Position numbers and translations under genes: made by a program. 64,000 nt of DNA from Ochromonas danica. Taxonomy: Eukaryota; Sar; Chrysophyceae; Chromulinales; Chromulinaceae. Positions 1-13,434 of this stretch are shown here, piece by piece. Location: the NCBI GenBank assembly GCA_015146655.1, contig VKHL01000097.1:1-64000 (forward strand). Reading direction: 5' to 3'. The notes under the pieces were generated by a model. That model was not told where the DNA came from and did not search any database. It saw nothing but the letters and a program-made list of their open reading frames with translations. Position 1 is the stretch's first letter. Each line of letters starts with the position of its first letter.

Positions 1-79
1 CCTAACCCTAACCCTAACCCTAACCCTAACCCTAACCCTAACCCTAACCCTAACCCTAACCCTAACCCTAACCCTAACC
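1..79. repeat. Telomere, (CCCTAA)n
   Basis: About 13 uninterrupted CCCTAA units begin at the first base, with the C-rich strand running inward from the left end. This is the orientation expected of a left chromosome end with TTAGGG-type telomeres. The array stops at a CCGTGAGG junction and unique sequence begins. TTAGGG is shared by many protists, several ochrophyte algae, fungi and animals, so it narrows the host only weakly. Confidence 0.95.
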
Positions 80-467
80 GTGAGGGATTTGGAAATGATT
101 TAGCAAAATTGTTCCCCTCTATTTTGTACTTCCCCTCCATAAATATGTAATGTAAAGTTTAAGCCATGCAAATGGCTAATCATGATGATGTCGCCACTGA
201 TAAGCGCTTGGCTTTGAAGGGGAATAACCCTATTAAGTTAATCCCAGTTAATTGGAAGTTTTCAACTGTTTCGCTTCACAATGCTGTTACACCTTAAGTT
301 AGAGTTTCCTCTCCCCAGGCTAACCCTACCCGCTTACCGCTTCTAATCTCCCTGGTCTAAACCTCACTTTAAACCCCTCCTGATAATATTTCCAATCTGA
401 CAGTTTAGGTCTGAAAACCGTAGCTGAAAACCCGATGATGTCTAGCTTCGCGTGTTGTCGAAGGGAC
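80..467. other. Subtelomeric non-coding stretch
   Basis: This is AT-rich sequence between the telomere array and the element remnant. It has no open frame with recognisable protein features and no repeated unit that I can see. A 60-codon minus-strand frame at 326-508 overlaps the remnant and lacks coding character. Confidence 0.5.
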
Positions 468-906
468 TTATGCGGTATACCTCGTGTATGCTTTGGATAG
501 TTTAGCATTTATGCGAGCCACTGCTGGGACGATGTTCCTGAGAAGTTTCATGACCGGGGAGGGGCCGAAGCGGGCGGAGATACCATCTAGGTCATAGCTC
601 TTTCCTGCGGAACTGAAGATGTCTTGAAGAAAGGCCAGGGCCGAAGGGCCGAGCCTGCCTGTCGCCTCCACGTTGAAAGTGTAATACACCTTGGGGGTCC
701 TGCCGACTAAGGTAGTGTGGGTACCATAGTGGTCCAGCTTCTCTTGATCCCTGGCGTCGTTGGCCGTGTCTGGGGTCAAGTGCGGGGTTTTGCCGCCCTG
801 GAAGAAGCGAGGGGCAGCTGGGTTGCCAATCGCGATGTCCAAGACGAAGGTCTTGCCATTATGCGCAAGGGAGCCTCGTGACTGCAGAACTCGAATGATA
901 CTTTCT
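468..906 (-). mobile_element. LINE-like retrotransposon remnant, C-terminal nuclease end
   Basis: The open minus-strand frame reads through about 146 codons (906 to 468) without an ATG at its upstream end, so it is a fragment. The protein contains GKTFVLDIAIGNPAAP, then a basic/acidic stretch ending in DHYG, then VEATGRLGPSALAFLQ, and ends in a basic helix (RINAKLSKAY). This order (V-D/E-I/V-A-hydrophobic-NP, K...Y, then F.VE.TGRLG...FL) is how I know the restriction-like endonuclease end of reverse-transcriptase ORFs in non-LTR elements of the R2/CRE/NeSL kind. The reverse transcriptase itself is not present before the telomere-proximal genes. The copy is 5'-truncated and has no poly(A) tail that I can see. 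It lies under 500 bp from the telomere. The family assignment is by motif memory. Confidence 0.6.
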
Positions 907-1030
907 CAACATTGATTGGTGACAACTTCTTGTCCCAGCTCTCTTCCATCGAATATGCCCTTGATTATCAATTAACCCTAACCGTTAAGAGAACCTGTTT
1001 CAACTTATTGATAAACATCATAACTTATTT
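907..1030. other. Short spacer with a degenerate telomeric motif
   Basis: Between the element remnant and the dynein stop codon lies ATTAACCCTAACCG at about 971-984. It is one and a half telomere units ending in the same CCG seen at the end of the terminal array. Nothing else is recognisable. It probably also holds the dynein 3' UTR. Confidence 0.45.
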
Positions 1031-4000
1031 TTAATCATCACGCATACATAACATGGCGCAACCACGCCGCACCCAATGGTCTCCAGGTTGTTGTGTGGGT
1101 ATTGGCAAAGTCACCACAAAGTTTGTTGAGTGGCCAGTGGTGGAAAGAGTTCCTGCACGAAGAGAGGTCTTATACAGCGGACATTCATAGACACCAGTAG
1201 GTCGATAGTCTGCCGCCACAACAGGTTTGAGCCAGATACAAGACACCTGGTCTAGCAATTGCCTGGGCATGGAGTCTTCTAACATTAGCGTTGCACGATT
1301 GAAACGACCACCTTCCATAAAGAGTCCATAAACATAAGCGCCTGTTGGGGGAGCAGATTTCACTTCTCGTACTTCTAGACCCGTCATCTCACAGCCTATC
1401 TTCAATGTGTCAACGGCAATCCTAACCTCCCGAGAGTAGGTTTGCTTGACTGCTGTCATAAAACCCTGTGGAAAGAAGAACCCAGGGAGCCAATAAGCTG
1501 TGCGAGGTCCCTTCTCTAGCCACTTGTGCATGAAGTCCAAACGAGCAAAAAAATCTTCTGCCCACGAAGCAAGTGGTTTGAGACAAGGATAGCCAGCCTC
1601 TTCCCAAAGAGGCGGCACCTTCTGAAATATGAACGCGTTGTACATAACCTCCAATTCACTGGACATGACCACTTCTCCACGAATAGCTCTCTGTAACTGA
1701 TGCAAGGAAGAAGCCATCACCTCCATGAGTCCATTGAAGCGAATGAGTTCTTGTGAGAGGAACACACCCAGACTATTCATTGCATCACCCACTTTAACAA
1801 AGGTAGTCGGGTGCGCTTGTCGAAGATCAAAAGGTTTAGGCATGCGATCCAGAATACGTGCAGCCTGCTCGATGACCTTCTCATCCTCACCCTCAGAGCT
1901 TTTTCCCCCTCCCCCACCGCTAGCGTGGCCAGAACACAGAACAATGGATGAAACGAGGAATCGTGATTCTTTCTGTTGGAAGGTAATAGCCGCGTTACCA
2001 TGAAGTCCGAAGACCTCTGGTCTATCTTCCATAGGAAGCTGTCGCACGTACTCACGAACGTCCTGTAACGCCATAGACAAGATAGTTAGTGTGAGATCCG
2101 GAAGGAGAGAGATGTTAAACGTACCTGGAGACTGCCTTCAGGAGGAGCAAAATAGACCCCATCTTCTGTGAAAGCGAAATCTTCTTGCAGCAGTTGTGGA
2201 TCAAAGAACTGCCTCAGCAGAGAGGAGATGCAGCGCTTATCCCAAACATCTGTTACTCGGCCACCAAATGTAATGTCAGCCACCGAGACGTTCAGAGTTT
2301 CCCACGGAACTTCATTTTGCTCTTCAACATACATTTTGACTTGGAGCAAAGCCGCTTTGAGATCGCTGTTCATCCAATCGTAGGGAATGTTCCAACCAAC
2401 TGCACCGAACTTGCGCCGTTCAAGAATTAGGGCATTGAAGAAAGCCGTTGCAAAGAGCAACTTCTTATACACTAGAGGTTTGGTGGAAGACTCGTACTCC
2501 TCGTTAGAAAGGTCTTGGAAGGTGCGCAGGAGATTTGCTCGTAGGCCACGTGGTGGCTCATTGGTAACTTTGAGGCCATTCTGCAGAACTGGAACGGGGA
2601 AAGCCATGGAAGGCATAGAAGTTAACCACAGACGAAAGTCTTTATGCAAGGCATCGGCCTCATTGGCCATTTTCTCCACGATCAACTCTAAGCGTGGAAG
2701 CCACGAGACGGCAAGGTGGCAGTTCTGCAAGCAGATCCAGTCACCAGTGCGTTGTGCAGCTTCAACTGCTTTCTCAGCAACAGGACCTTGACCTTGGCCC
2801 AAAGAAATGATGCGCAGCACCCCTGCACCACCTTTCTCCGTACTTAACTGCAGCAGATAGTCGGTGGGGTCTGCACCAGGTGAGAGAATGAAGATGAGGG
2901 GAGTAGATGACGTGGAATCTTGAAATGCTCCCGCCAAGTCGAAAGGTGGAGATTCGATGAAATATTCTCCTAATACATCTTGTACATAGCTGCGGACACA
3001 GAAAACAACCTTTTCTTCCCTCAAGAAGCGCAGAAGCAACAAGCGATGGAAGGGCGAGAGAGGTGATTCCAGCTCGGGCCAATGGGGTACCACTTCTTCC
3101 TGTGGAGCCTCACTCTGTATGATCTCTAACCACACCGTGAAATTGTTCTCCAATGAAGCCGTAAGACCACGGAAGACATGGCAATCTCTCTCCAATACAA
3201 CTGCACTTAGCCAGATTCGCTCTTCGATGTGAGCAACATCGAGGGCAGCGGGTAATGGCCTAGTCTCGGCTAACTCTTTGTCCAACACAGGCCCTACCAT
3301 GAACATTTGCCAATCCCTTTCCGTAACATCTTCACCAGCCAAGGCTATATTGATAGACATCATGAAGGCGAAGAGCAGCTTGTCCTTTTCGAAGAGCCCG
3401 CGACAGACATTGGAATAGATCGAGCGTGTAATATCTACTAGCAGCAAGTCTAATCTATCTTGGAGGTCGTCTTTCTTTTCCGTCTTCACCAAGCGCGCTT
3501 GGAAAAGCTCCTTATAGAATTGCAGAGAGTATTGATACATGGGGTCTACAAGCGCTAAGTTAGCAACCACGAAGTAGATAACACTGCCTCTGCGCGCCAC
3601 TACCCGGTAGCCTTCACGGGTGGAATTGATTTCTTTCGTTGTGGCTTCAGCTTCGCTTAGGCGCGCATTGATGGCAGAAGATGTCTTCTTTGAGCGTGCC
3701 AAGGCATTAATAAGGTCTTCGTCGTCCAAAATATTTCCTGAGGCAGTGGCAAGCATAGAGAGGATTTGCTCCTCAATGTCCAGTAGCTGCTTCTGGTCAT
3801 TCGCTATTGAAACAACCAAGGCATCACGACGTTCCTCGAGATCTGGTCGCTCATTCTTGATAACATCGACAAGAAGCTGATCCTCCAAGCCACGCATCGT
3901 GACGGTAAAGTTGATCACTGTCACTTTGATGCAAATCTCAGGCATATAGTGTGGATTAGCAAGCTTTGTGGTGATCATAAAGCGGAACTCTTCGCTGTAG

Positions 4001-7000
4001 GGTACATCTGTGTCTCCGAGGCGCAGGAGTAATTGACCCGAACGCTTGAAGACTTGTTTCAGAAGCACCGGCTCCAACGAAGGATCAAGCTCCTGACCAA
4101 CATTCTCAAGCAATACAGGCGCTCCATAGCGAATGCCATTTTCCAATGTGCGCAAGAAATCCTTTTCGGACAGTTTGATAATTTGCAGATTCTTCGCCGC
4201 ATACATGTTTCGAAGCCAGCGATTTGCTTGACCCTGTGGGTCAATCATTAGAGGCCAGCGACGACCTAATGTAGTCAGCAGACCATTCTCGCAGGAGAAT
4301 TCGTCTGCGGGCAAACCATCAAGCTGCCACCCACGCAGCACCACTGGTACAGCAAGCGCCCGCAGCAGATCAAAGTCGCGTCCGCAAGGAATCTTCAACT
4401 CCTGGGCAATGCTTATCCATTTCTCTACAATCTTCTTTCTAAAAGGGGCGGTGAAGGGGCCGAGATAAGCCAAGCAACCTGCTGCGAGGCACATGTCACC
4501 CACAAGATCATGCAGTGCCGCACGAAGAGAAGTCGCACTATCAGCCCAGCGCAGCTTTTCTCCTCCCAGTCCACCCAGCAGTAAGCCTGCACGCTCAAGC
4601 TGCTTCTTTGCTTTGGCTGCTTGGGCTTCAAGATCGGCTTTCTTATCCTCTGTCTCCCGCAAAGTGCGTTGCAGACCCGCTACTCGGTCTAATACTTGCT
4701 GTAATGCATCCTTCTTGGCCTGCAGTTCACCCATAGTCTTGGCCAATGACTCCTCCGCCTCTCGGAGAGCTTGCTTCTTTGGCTCAATGGCCTTTGCAAC
4801 ACGATCATAGACAACCATAGCCCTCGCCCACATACAGAGACACATAGCTGCTGATGATTGTTTCTTGATCTCCTCGGGAAGAAAGCGTGGGTCTTTATAA
4901 TACTTTTCCACTTTCTTAATAATGCGTGGAGGAATGTTGTCCTTGTCGTAAGCTTTAAGAGTGTCCATGAAGTCCATTTGAGAAAGCAGTCGCTTGGCTT
5001 CGGACCAATCGGGTTTAACATCTAGCAAGATACACACAGCTTCAAGTGTGAACTTGACCATTTCAGGGGGATTATTGAATGCTTTCATCTCTTGAACGGC
5101 CTTCTTATCTAAAGTGGCGAGTGCTTTCACTGCAGATTCGTAGGCTGGCATCGCTTCGTCGAGATCGGCCTGGCAATCATTTTTTATAGTTTGAACCTCT
5201 TGCGCCACCTTGCGCGCCTCGGCCACATCAACTTCGACCACTTTAGCCTGCTCATCCGCCGCGCGCTGATCAACTGTAACCTCTGCAAGCAATTGGGTAG
5301 TCTCCTCTGCAGCCCTTTGCAGGATAGGCTGCATCTCAGTGAGTTGGGCCTCCAGCCGGGCAACCACTTCTTCAGTCTCCTGAATCTTCTCTAACCCTAC
5401 ACGATAGCGCTTCTCATTCAAGCTTATTTTCTGCTGTTGCTTTTTGAGAACATCGACGTATAGCTTGACAAGTTCAAGGTAGCTCGTGGGAGTGGTGTAA
5501 TTGTAGCGTTTCACCTCTTCCAAATAATGTTTAGTCTCCTCCTCAACAGTGCGGTGCATCTTATTGCAGAGTTGTGCTAGCAGAGAGAGGTAGTCTGTTA
5601 TGCCAAGATCATCTTTCTGGCCCTCGAACAGGCGCTGTGCAACAGAGTAGAGAGCATCTTCCGGCCAAGCATTGAACCAATCAATCGTGCAGCAATTGAC
5701 CAATGATGGAAACATTCTGCAACGCGTGCGGAATCCCGCGCCAATCGGTGACATACACAGAACAATATGGAGGTTTTCGCGTACAAGGTGAATGTAGTGC
5801 TGAAGGATTGCCTCGCGCGTCTCCAGACGACCGGCAGCTTTCGCCAAAGGTCGCACTAACGACACTATCTTCTCGAGTTCATCGTTTTCATATAAATTGG
5901 GAACTTCTCCACTATTGAGGATATTGTTAATATCTTCGAGGAAAGTTTCCACCACAATCTGTGTGTCTGAGAACAAAAAGACCGTAGACTGATTCTTTGC
6001 GCCCGCACTCATGAGAATATCCTTCAGACTTTCGCGCCACTCATTTAGTCCATAGCCGCGAGTTATTTCAATTTGTCTACACTTGTAATCTGCCATAAAG
6101 GCGGCCATGCGTGTAAGTGACTGCCGACCCGATCCACCTACGCCAACAAGCAAGGCGTTGCCTCGAGGTTGGGCAAGAACTCGCGCTATACGAGCTACAT
6201 GATAAACAGCGTCGCGGAAGAACACCAGTTCCATACGTGAGGAAAAGGACATATTGTACTCCTCAAGATACTCAGCTAGCACATCTTGTATCTTCTTGAG
6301 ATCGGGTAAAGCTTGATATTCCTTTTCCGATCCACGCTGTAAAAAGTTGCCATAGACCACCGACTCGAAGTCCTCCAATGTCCAGGTCGAGCACTTCAAT
6401 TCACCGTGAAGCTCATCGAGCACTGCGCGGTTGAACCAAGCACGATCATCCTCGTTAATAAGACGATCTTGGAAAACACGTGCCGCCTCGTGACACCACA
6501 GCTTCACAAGGTCATCACGTTGTGTCAAATGATGCGGCTTTACCAGCAACACACCCTGGAAAACTTTAGAAAGATCTCTAAGATTGAATGTATAGTGAGA
6601 ACGCAGAGGTGTTGGCAACAAATCTCGCTGAATGCGTTGATAAATAGAGATAGAACTCGTAACTAGTGGCAGCACAGTTTCAGCGTGAAAAGAGACAAAA
6701 GCTTGCACGTAACCACCAAGAATAGAAGTAAAAATACGACTCATCGATTCAGATGTGAGACTGCAGAGCCAAATCATTGAGAAGTGGCGTAATAGGCGTG
6801 GAGAGACTTCATTGCGTCCACCGCCAGGAGGGGCACAAGCAGAAATACAAATAGTGTCCTGAACATGCTTGAGGAAGAGCTTGTGAACATCATAGAATGC
6901 GCCTTGGTCCAATACTTGTCGTAATAATTCATTGGGAGGCTGTGCCCCATATTTCTCCAATGCCGGCATATTGAGATCATCTATGAAGAGTAACATGCGC

Positions 7001-10000
7001 TTACCAGCTGGAGGACCCAACAAGTTTTTGCGCTTCTTCTCCAATTTGGTTTCGAGGACATCGCGGAGATTAGCTGGCTTAGTCTGAGCAGAATATCCCA
7101 TGACGTAGGATACATAAGTGTTTGATGCAACCATCTCATTCAGAAAGGAGCTAATGATAACGCTCTTGCCCACACCCGTCTCACCCATCAGTAGCACATT
7201 GTGCGAAGCATTGGCTAGACGCTGGAGAAGATAGCGGTAGCGAGTCGTGTCGGCTGTGGGTACTAGAATAGCGAAGAAAGGGGCATTGGGATCGTATTGG
7301 AAGGTTGGCAGCAGCGTCGTCCAAGGTCGCACCTCTCGTAATGAAGTATCTACGAACCGCTCATAAACTCCAGCAGTCAACAAGTTATCAAATCGTGCAG
7401 TAAGTACAGAAGCAAAGCGTTGTTGCAACCAGTCCTGGAATAATGGTCGAGAATCGTCAACGAGGTTTCCACCGACCGACCAAGCAAATGCCCAAACCAT
7501 CAGAGCATTTGCGAGCTCTGTATCAGCCAATACAGTTTTTGGATCATCCTCAAAACGCAACATGGCCTCGAGAAGGTTGAGAAGGGAAGCTGTTCGCTGG
7601 TTGTCGCTAGTGGCTACCTTCTCTTTGCAGGTACCGTCATGCAGAAAATCTAAAGCAGACTCAAGATGGCTTTCAAGAAATGCACTCAATGTCTTCGCAT
7701 GCTTCAGCCCTACAAGGGCTTTTCCCGTGGTCTGCGCCCACGTTTTAACGAGTGAAAGTGCGCCGACATGCACCTGCTCCATGTATACCATCCCACATCG
7801 AGAGACAGTCGCTGGAGAGGCAACTTTCAAGTCTTGAACCTCAAAGATCATGTGGAGAGTGCTGGGTAGCTTGATTCGCTCAGAATTAGCCAGGCAAAGG
7901 GTCTTATTATCGTCAAGGACAGTGTTCATATTCTCAATCCATACCGCATCCACGGGTCCGTCAAAGATAATCCACTTGCGGTTTTCAGAACCTTCATTGC
8001 CGCTCGCCACACATTCTCGTACCAGTTTCGGTACGATGCCATCATGCCACTCATTAGTGAGCAAGTTAAATTCTCCATATAGTTCTCCAGCTGTAATAGC
8101 CTTAGGGTTAAGCAATAGACGATCAACAGGCTTGTAAAAGCCATCTTTATCCACCACACGCTCCTCGTATAATAGCCCCAAGGCCTGAGCAAGCACTTTT
8201 GTGTTGGTGGACTTGCCACTACCTGCCTCACCTACAACCATCATGCCGTGCCGCACAAGCTGTGTCTCGTGTACTTGAATTACCTTAGTGATGAAGGTCG
8301 GCACCCGCTGCAAAGAAAGTGTTTCGAGGGAGCGCTCGACAGCCAATTGTAGCTTACCGTAGTCAACAAAGGGAACCTTAATACCAGGGAACAGGTCACT
8401 TAGAATTCCTCCGAAGAGCGGAAGATCCTGCTCAAGAAATTTGGGTACATTCGAGTCACGCATGGCCCGGATGAGAAGAACGTCTTCGTTTGTTTCAGGC
8501 TCTTTGCGCTTGAGCTGTCCAGCGGCCACAAGGACTGACTTGACTGCACGCATACCAAAGTCTGCAATAAAAGGCGGAGAACGTCAAGTAAGTGAGATTG
8601 AAAGAGGCAGATAAGGGAGGAGGCTGACCATAATGCGACTGCTTCGAAAGCTGCTCTGAACTCAAGGCATAAAGCTGTGCCATTTTGTTCGACAACGGTA
8701 AAGCGTTAGCAAAACCTTCCGAAAAGAGCATAATCTCTGCAATAAGTCGGTAATCAGGCACCATCATTGCCACAGGGCGGAAGAGAGACTTGAGATTGTC
8801 AGGCAGTTCCGTGCGACCAGCGTAGCCAGGATTCATCGTGATGAAGACCCCGAAAGCATTGTTGAGAGGAATCATCTGCCCTTCGAAGTCGAATTCTCTT
8901 GCACTTTTTGAAATAGCTTGCTGAATGCACAGAATCTGTTGCGCAATAACAGAGAGCACCTCTATATCGATTCGATTGAATTCATCGAAGCATGCCCAGG
9001 CGCCCTGCTGGGCAAGGCCAGAGAAGAAACGTCCCATGATTTTGTAGTCTAGGCCATCCGAGCAGTTGAAGACAACACAATAAACAGCAAGTGCCTTGGC
9101 TAAGTCCTTCGTTGTTTCTGTCTTGCCTGTGCCCGCAGGACCTGCCGGCGCGCCTCCCAGTCGCATATGCAATGCCCCCGTTAATGTCCTGAAGAAGAAA
9201 ACAACGGGTTAGGTATCATCATCATCATCATCAAGCGATTTGAGGAACCAAACATTAAAAGGGATTCTTACATGTAGCACGTATCAGTCAAAGGAGTGAT
9301 GACCAGGCGTGGACCATTGCCCAAATACTCATATCCATAACGAAACGAACTATTCGTCTGCTTTGCAAAGATGTCGTCTTTATCTTCCTCCCAGTAATAA
9401 CGAAGTTGTTTCGTCCACTCAAAGTCAGTCAAACGAGAAATCTTCTTTGCAATCAAGGCACGAATGACATCTCGCGCATGGACATCAATGGTTAGCAATG
9501 CTCCGAGCAAGGTTCGCTGTTGGCGATCCAATGGCGCTCGGACGAGGTCAACCATGGCATCAATCTGGCGCAAAGAAAAAGAGATGAACTCTTCCATAGC
9601 TTTGGGGTTGGCGGTAACCAAGTCATTTGAGATGCCCTCTATGGCAAGTAATGCACGAGTGACGTTATTGGTCCAGACCACCTGGTCAATGGCAATGACC
9701 ACCTGCGCTGGAGAAGCCCATAGCCAATCCTTGCGATTAATGCTGTCCTTCTCTGTCTTGGGATAACCTGTATAAGCTTGTTTGCAGCGATCGTAGAGTG
9801 TTTGCCGCATGGCCTTCTCGAAGGAAAGAAGCCAGCACTCAACAGCTCCTTCCGCCTTAACATGGTCTGTCAGAGGCACAAACTCCTCGCCTGGATCAAA
9901 GAAGCCCTGGATATCATGACTCTGTCGCCCATCGCCAAACTTTATGCGCTTAATAGCGTCAAAACACTTGCTCATGTGAGGCTGCACTGCCAACGGGTCA

Positions 10001-13000
10001 CGGGTTTGAGACATTATCTCCAAAAGTTCATCATTAGAAAGGAAATAGAAGCGAGGGAAAGCCATGCGTTTCGTTTCCAGATACTGCTCAAGACTCTTCT
10101 GGATGCTCTCCAGAGCTTCATTGTTCATGAGAAAAGAGTCTAAGAGGGAAGAACCGTTCTCCAATGGCTGCAGAGCAGAAAGCACTTTCGGGTCATTCTG
10201 GGTTCTGTTCATGATTGTTTTCCAAGAGCGATCCACAACAAGGAACTTCTGTGATTCTGCCGGCAGTTGCTTTTGAATATCTTCGGCGTTGAAGATATTT
10301 TCAAGGTACATCCACGACCGCTGGCAGACCACCCACTCATCGAGAGTCTCTGAGAGCGATGACAGCTTCTTCTCCCATTCATCCACACGGTCTTGTACAC
10401 CGCGTACAAAGCGACTGCCCAACATAGTCTGCAAAGCCACTTGATGGTCTTCCAGTAACACGAAAATGTCTTCAAGGGAGCCCAGGATGAACAACCCGTG
10501 CTGATCACGGTGGTTCAGAACAGTAAACACTTGCTTCTCCCACTCCGCCTTGATCTTGTCCAGTGAAGCTTCTAGCTGAGCCTCACCAGAGGCCGCTCCC
10601 GATATCTCCGACACTGTATCCTTATGATTCATGATTCCTCCTTTCAGCAGGAAAGAGAGCGCGAAGGGCATATCAGGGTAGTAGTTCTCATCAATCAGGC
10701 GGAAGATCTTCTCGAAATGCCTGGGGCGCATATTAGGATTGCCTAAATCTAATACATTGGGCATCATGGTCTTGAAATCGGTTACTTTGTCTTTGAGCAT
10801 CTCTGAGGCCTTGCTGTTAAGCTTCTTCTGCAACATAAAAGAGTCTTTGAAGAACTGGTTCACCTCCTTATCGATATCTTCGACCTGCAAGTCTGTGAAT
10901 TGAGCTTCCTGCCAATACTTGGTCTTCTCGCTCCAGAGTTTGATCATCTCCCAAAGCTGTTTCAGGGTGTCAAACTTTTCCTTTCCGTTCTCCAGTTCCT
11001 TTTGAGCACTCACAGGGACATTAAAGAGCTTCTGGTAGCCTGAATAAGTCTTTGCAAGCTGATCAGCAGCTTCCAGTTTGCTGCCCAGTTGGCTTAACTC
11101 ATCCAACACTTTCAAAGGGTCGTGAAAGGAGTCGGCATCCACAAAAATGTGGTCATCAAGGCGCGAGACAGCTGCACCAACCTGATCTTGCAGTTTTATA
11201 ATGTTAGACTCCACATTGGCCACCATCTCTGGCATCTTGGCCTCACGGTAGTTCAACGCAGCTTCCATTTCACGACGATAGGCTTGTTGTCGATCATGGA
11301 GATATTCATGAGCAACAAGGTCCTCGGAGGGAACTTTTACCTCGTATTGCTGCAGCAAGTTGTACAGTTGGTCAATTTGCGATGTTTGCTTGAAGAGACT
11401 TTTCTCCTGCTCGCGATAGCCAGATATGATCTGGACTTGACTAGCAAAATCTTTGAGGTGGACAGGTTTGATAGCGAGGCGGTCGAGAAGCTCTTTGTAA
11501 GTGTCAATAATGTGCGAGCACCGCTGACGAGCTGTTTCTTTGATGTACTCCTTAATTTCATGCAAACGAGCCTCGCGTAGCGGGTTTAGCTCGCCTTTTA
11601 GACGCTTTGAATCCACTTCGAGAATGCCGATAGGTCGGTTACGAAGCTTCTCGAGCTCTTTTGACCAGTTGCCTATCAGTTCCATCATCGCTTTGAGGCT
11701 TGAGATGTCATGATGTTGAGCTCGATAGGCTTCCAGACTCCACGTTGCGTTGAAATCATAGATTGGACGCACCGACTCGTAAGTTTGTGCATGTTCTTCC
11801 GCTTTGTCGAAGTCACTGAGAACACGCTGCTGGATGCGACCTGAGGTTTCTCGGAACTGTTTATTCTCGCGGACAATCATCTGGATATTTGGACCTGACG
11901 CAGAGGCAGGTTTATTGTTATTGAGATAGTTTACTCGACTGACATTGCCCACTGCGTTAATCATGTTATCCAAGAGGCGCTCGAGCATGTCGGAGATCTC
12001 CTGGCAAGTGGGCGAAAAGGTGGTACCAACAGAGCTGAAGCGCACCATAGTCTCGAAGATGCCAGCCTTGCGAATCTTCGTCAATTCATCGTAAAATGCA
12101 CTGGTTGTGTGCACAGCAAGGTGTATAAGAGTCTCCACCGCCATGTAATCTACCAAACGGATAAAATCAGGCAACGTGGAGTGTTCTAATTTAGCCCGCG
12201 CGCGAAGGAGCTTCTTCTCCGCCTTTTCTTGTTTAATCTTGACCAAGGATTTGGCTTTCTCTGTCACGCCATCCCCATAACCCATGGGATTGGCATTTGC
12301 ATGCTGCTTCGAGAGGGAATACAAATTGTTCACTTCCAAGATAACGTTTTGCACCTCGCTGCATACCGCGGAGAGAGAAGAGTCGAACTTACTGTTCGCT
12401 TTCATACAAACAGCGCTTTGATGATCAATAAAAGCCTCTTTGTCACATGTTTTAAGATCGAGATTGAGTAATTTGACTGCTTGGATATCCATTAGCAACT
12501 TCTTGCAGTCGAGAATGGATTTGCAAGCATTCTTCTTCGCAAAGAACAGGCGATCCACCAGCTTCTTGCGCTGCTTTGTGAATAGTAAATAGCGCACATT
12601 CTCCTTCCAGATGGAAAAGGCCTTGCGGTGGAGATAGTTCTTGTAGAACGGGATGTTGCGCAGAATCTTGAACATCATGCTCTGACGCATCCAAGCAGAG
12701 AGAGGAGTGCATTCGGACGGTTCTCCTGGACAAATGTGGACGATTCCTACGGACGACATGGTGTAGTGTTCTGCCATGGGGTCGTGCAGGGGCGAGACCT
12801 TGAGCTCGTAAGGCGAATAGACGCGCGCGTCCACGTCTTGCACGAGGTGAACGAATTTGACGGGCGTTTCAGAGCCAAAGCGAGCAAAGAAATTGATAGC
12901 GTCGTCACTTGTGTGTATTCCAGCCATAATGACCGACACCTCATCCACATCAGAGCTCTTGCCATCGTTCTTTGCATGCAGCGTACGCGAACGATCGCCT

Positions 13001-13248
13001 CCTGCAGGACTGCCCGTTGGAGCACTAACACTCGGGCTGGAAAGTTTCATCTCCTGACCAAGAGCATTGGGGAGGAAAGAGAACTCGTTCTCAGGTGGAT
13101 TGCCATCTTCAGCAGCCTGCGTGACCTCGCGCAGCTTTGTCACTCGGGACGCTGTCTTGCGTTTGCCTTCAATATTCAAAATAGTGGAATTGGCCTGCCG
13201 CTTGGGCAGGGAAAAAGTGCTGATATCGTTAGAGTCGAGTTGGAACAT
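1031..13248 (-). CDS. Axonemal dynein heavy chain, single-headed inner-arm type
   Basis: Four exons, 13248-9272, 9188-8629, 8561-2125 and 2062-1031, are joined by introns of 83, 67 and 62 bp. They sum to 12,006 nt (4,001 residues), the length of DNAH3/7/12-type heavy chains. The order is the family's: a long tail and linker (1-1300), AAA1 Walker A GPAGTGKT (about 1342-1349), AAA2 GEAGSGKS (about 1623), AAA3 GETGVGKS (about 1972), AAA4 GVGGSGRQ (about 2318, Arg for Lys as is usual in axonemal chains), a coiled-coil stalk with microtubule-binding tip (about 2550-2860), AAA5-6, and a C-terminal domain ending in [10 protein letters not shown]. It powers flagellar bending from the axoneme. The start is the first ATG of an open N-terminus (MFQLDSND). 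The assignment to the DNAH3/7/12 class is from length and general sequence; DNAH1 is the alternative. Confidence 0.95.
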
Positions 13249-13434
13249 TTAATTCATCGCCCCAAACAAAATGTGATTGATGCCTTCCTTCCTTCCTTTG
13301 TTGTCTTGCCGCTGCCAACATGCCCTCGCTGACCGTTTCGGACTGCGGAAACGCGTTTTCAAGACAAACGCTGCTGACAAACAACAACAACAAAACAACC
13401 AGAGCATATTAGATGATCTAGTCTAGTGCATATT

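Noticed and set aside
326-508. Minus-strand 60-codon subtelomeric ORF
   Set aside because: It overlaps the LINE-like remnant in another frame and has no coding features.
12628-13332. Plus-strand 234-codon ORF
   Set aside because: It lies opposite the dynein N-terminal exon and shows no domain. It is an antisense shadow of a long coding exon.
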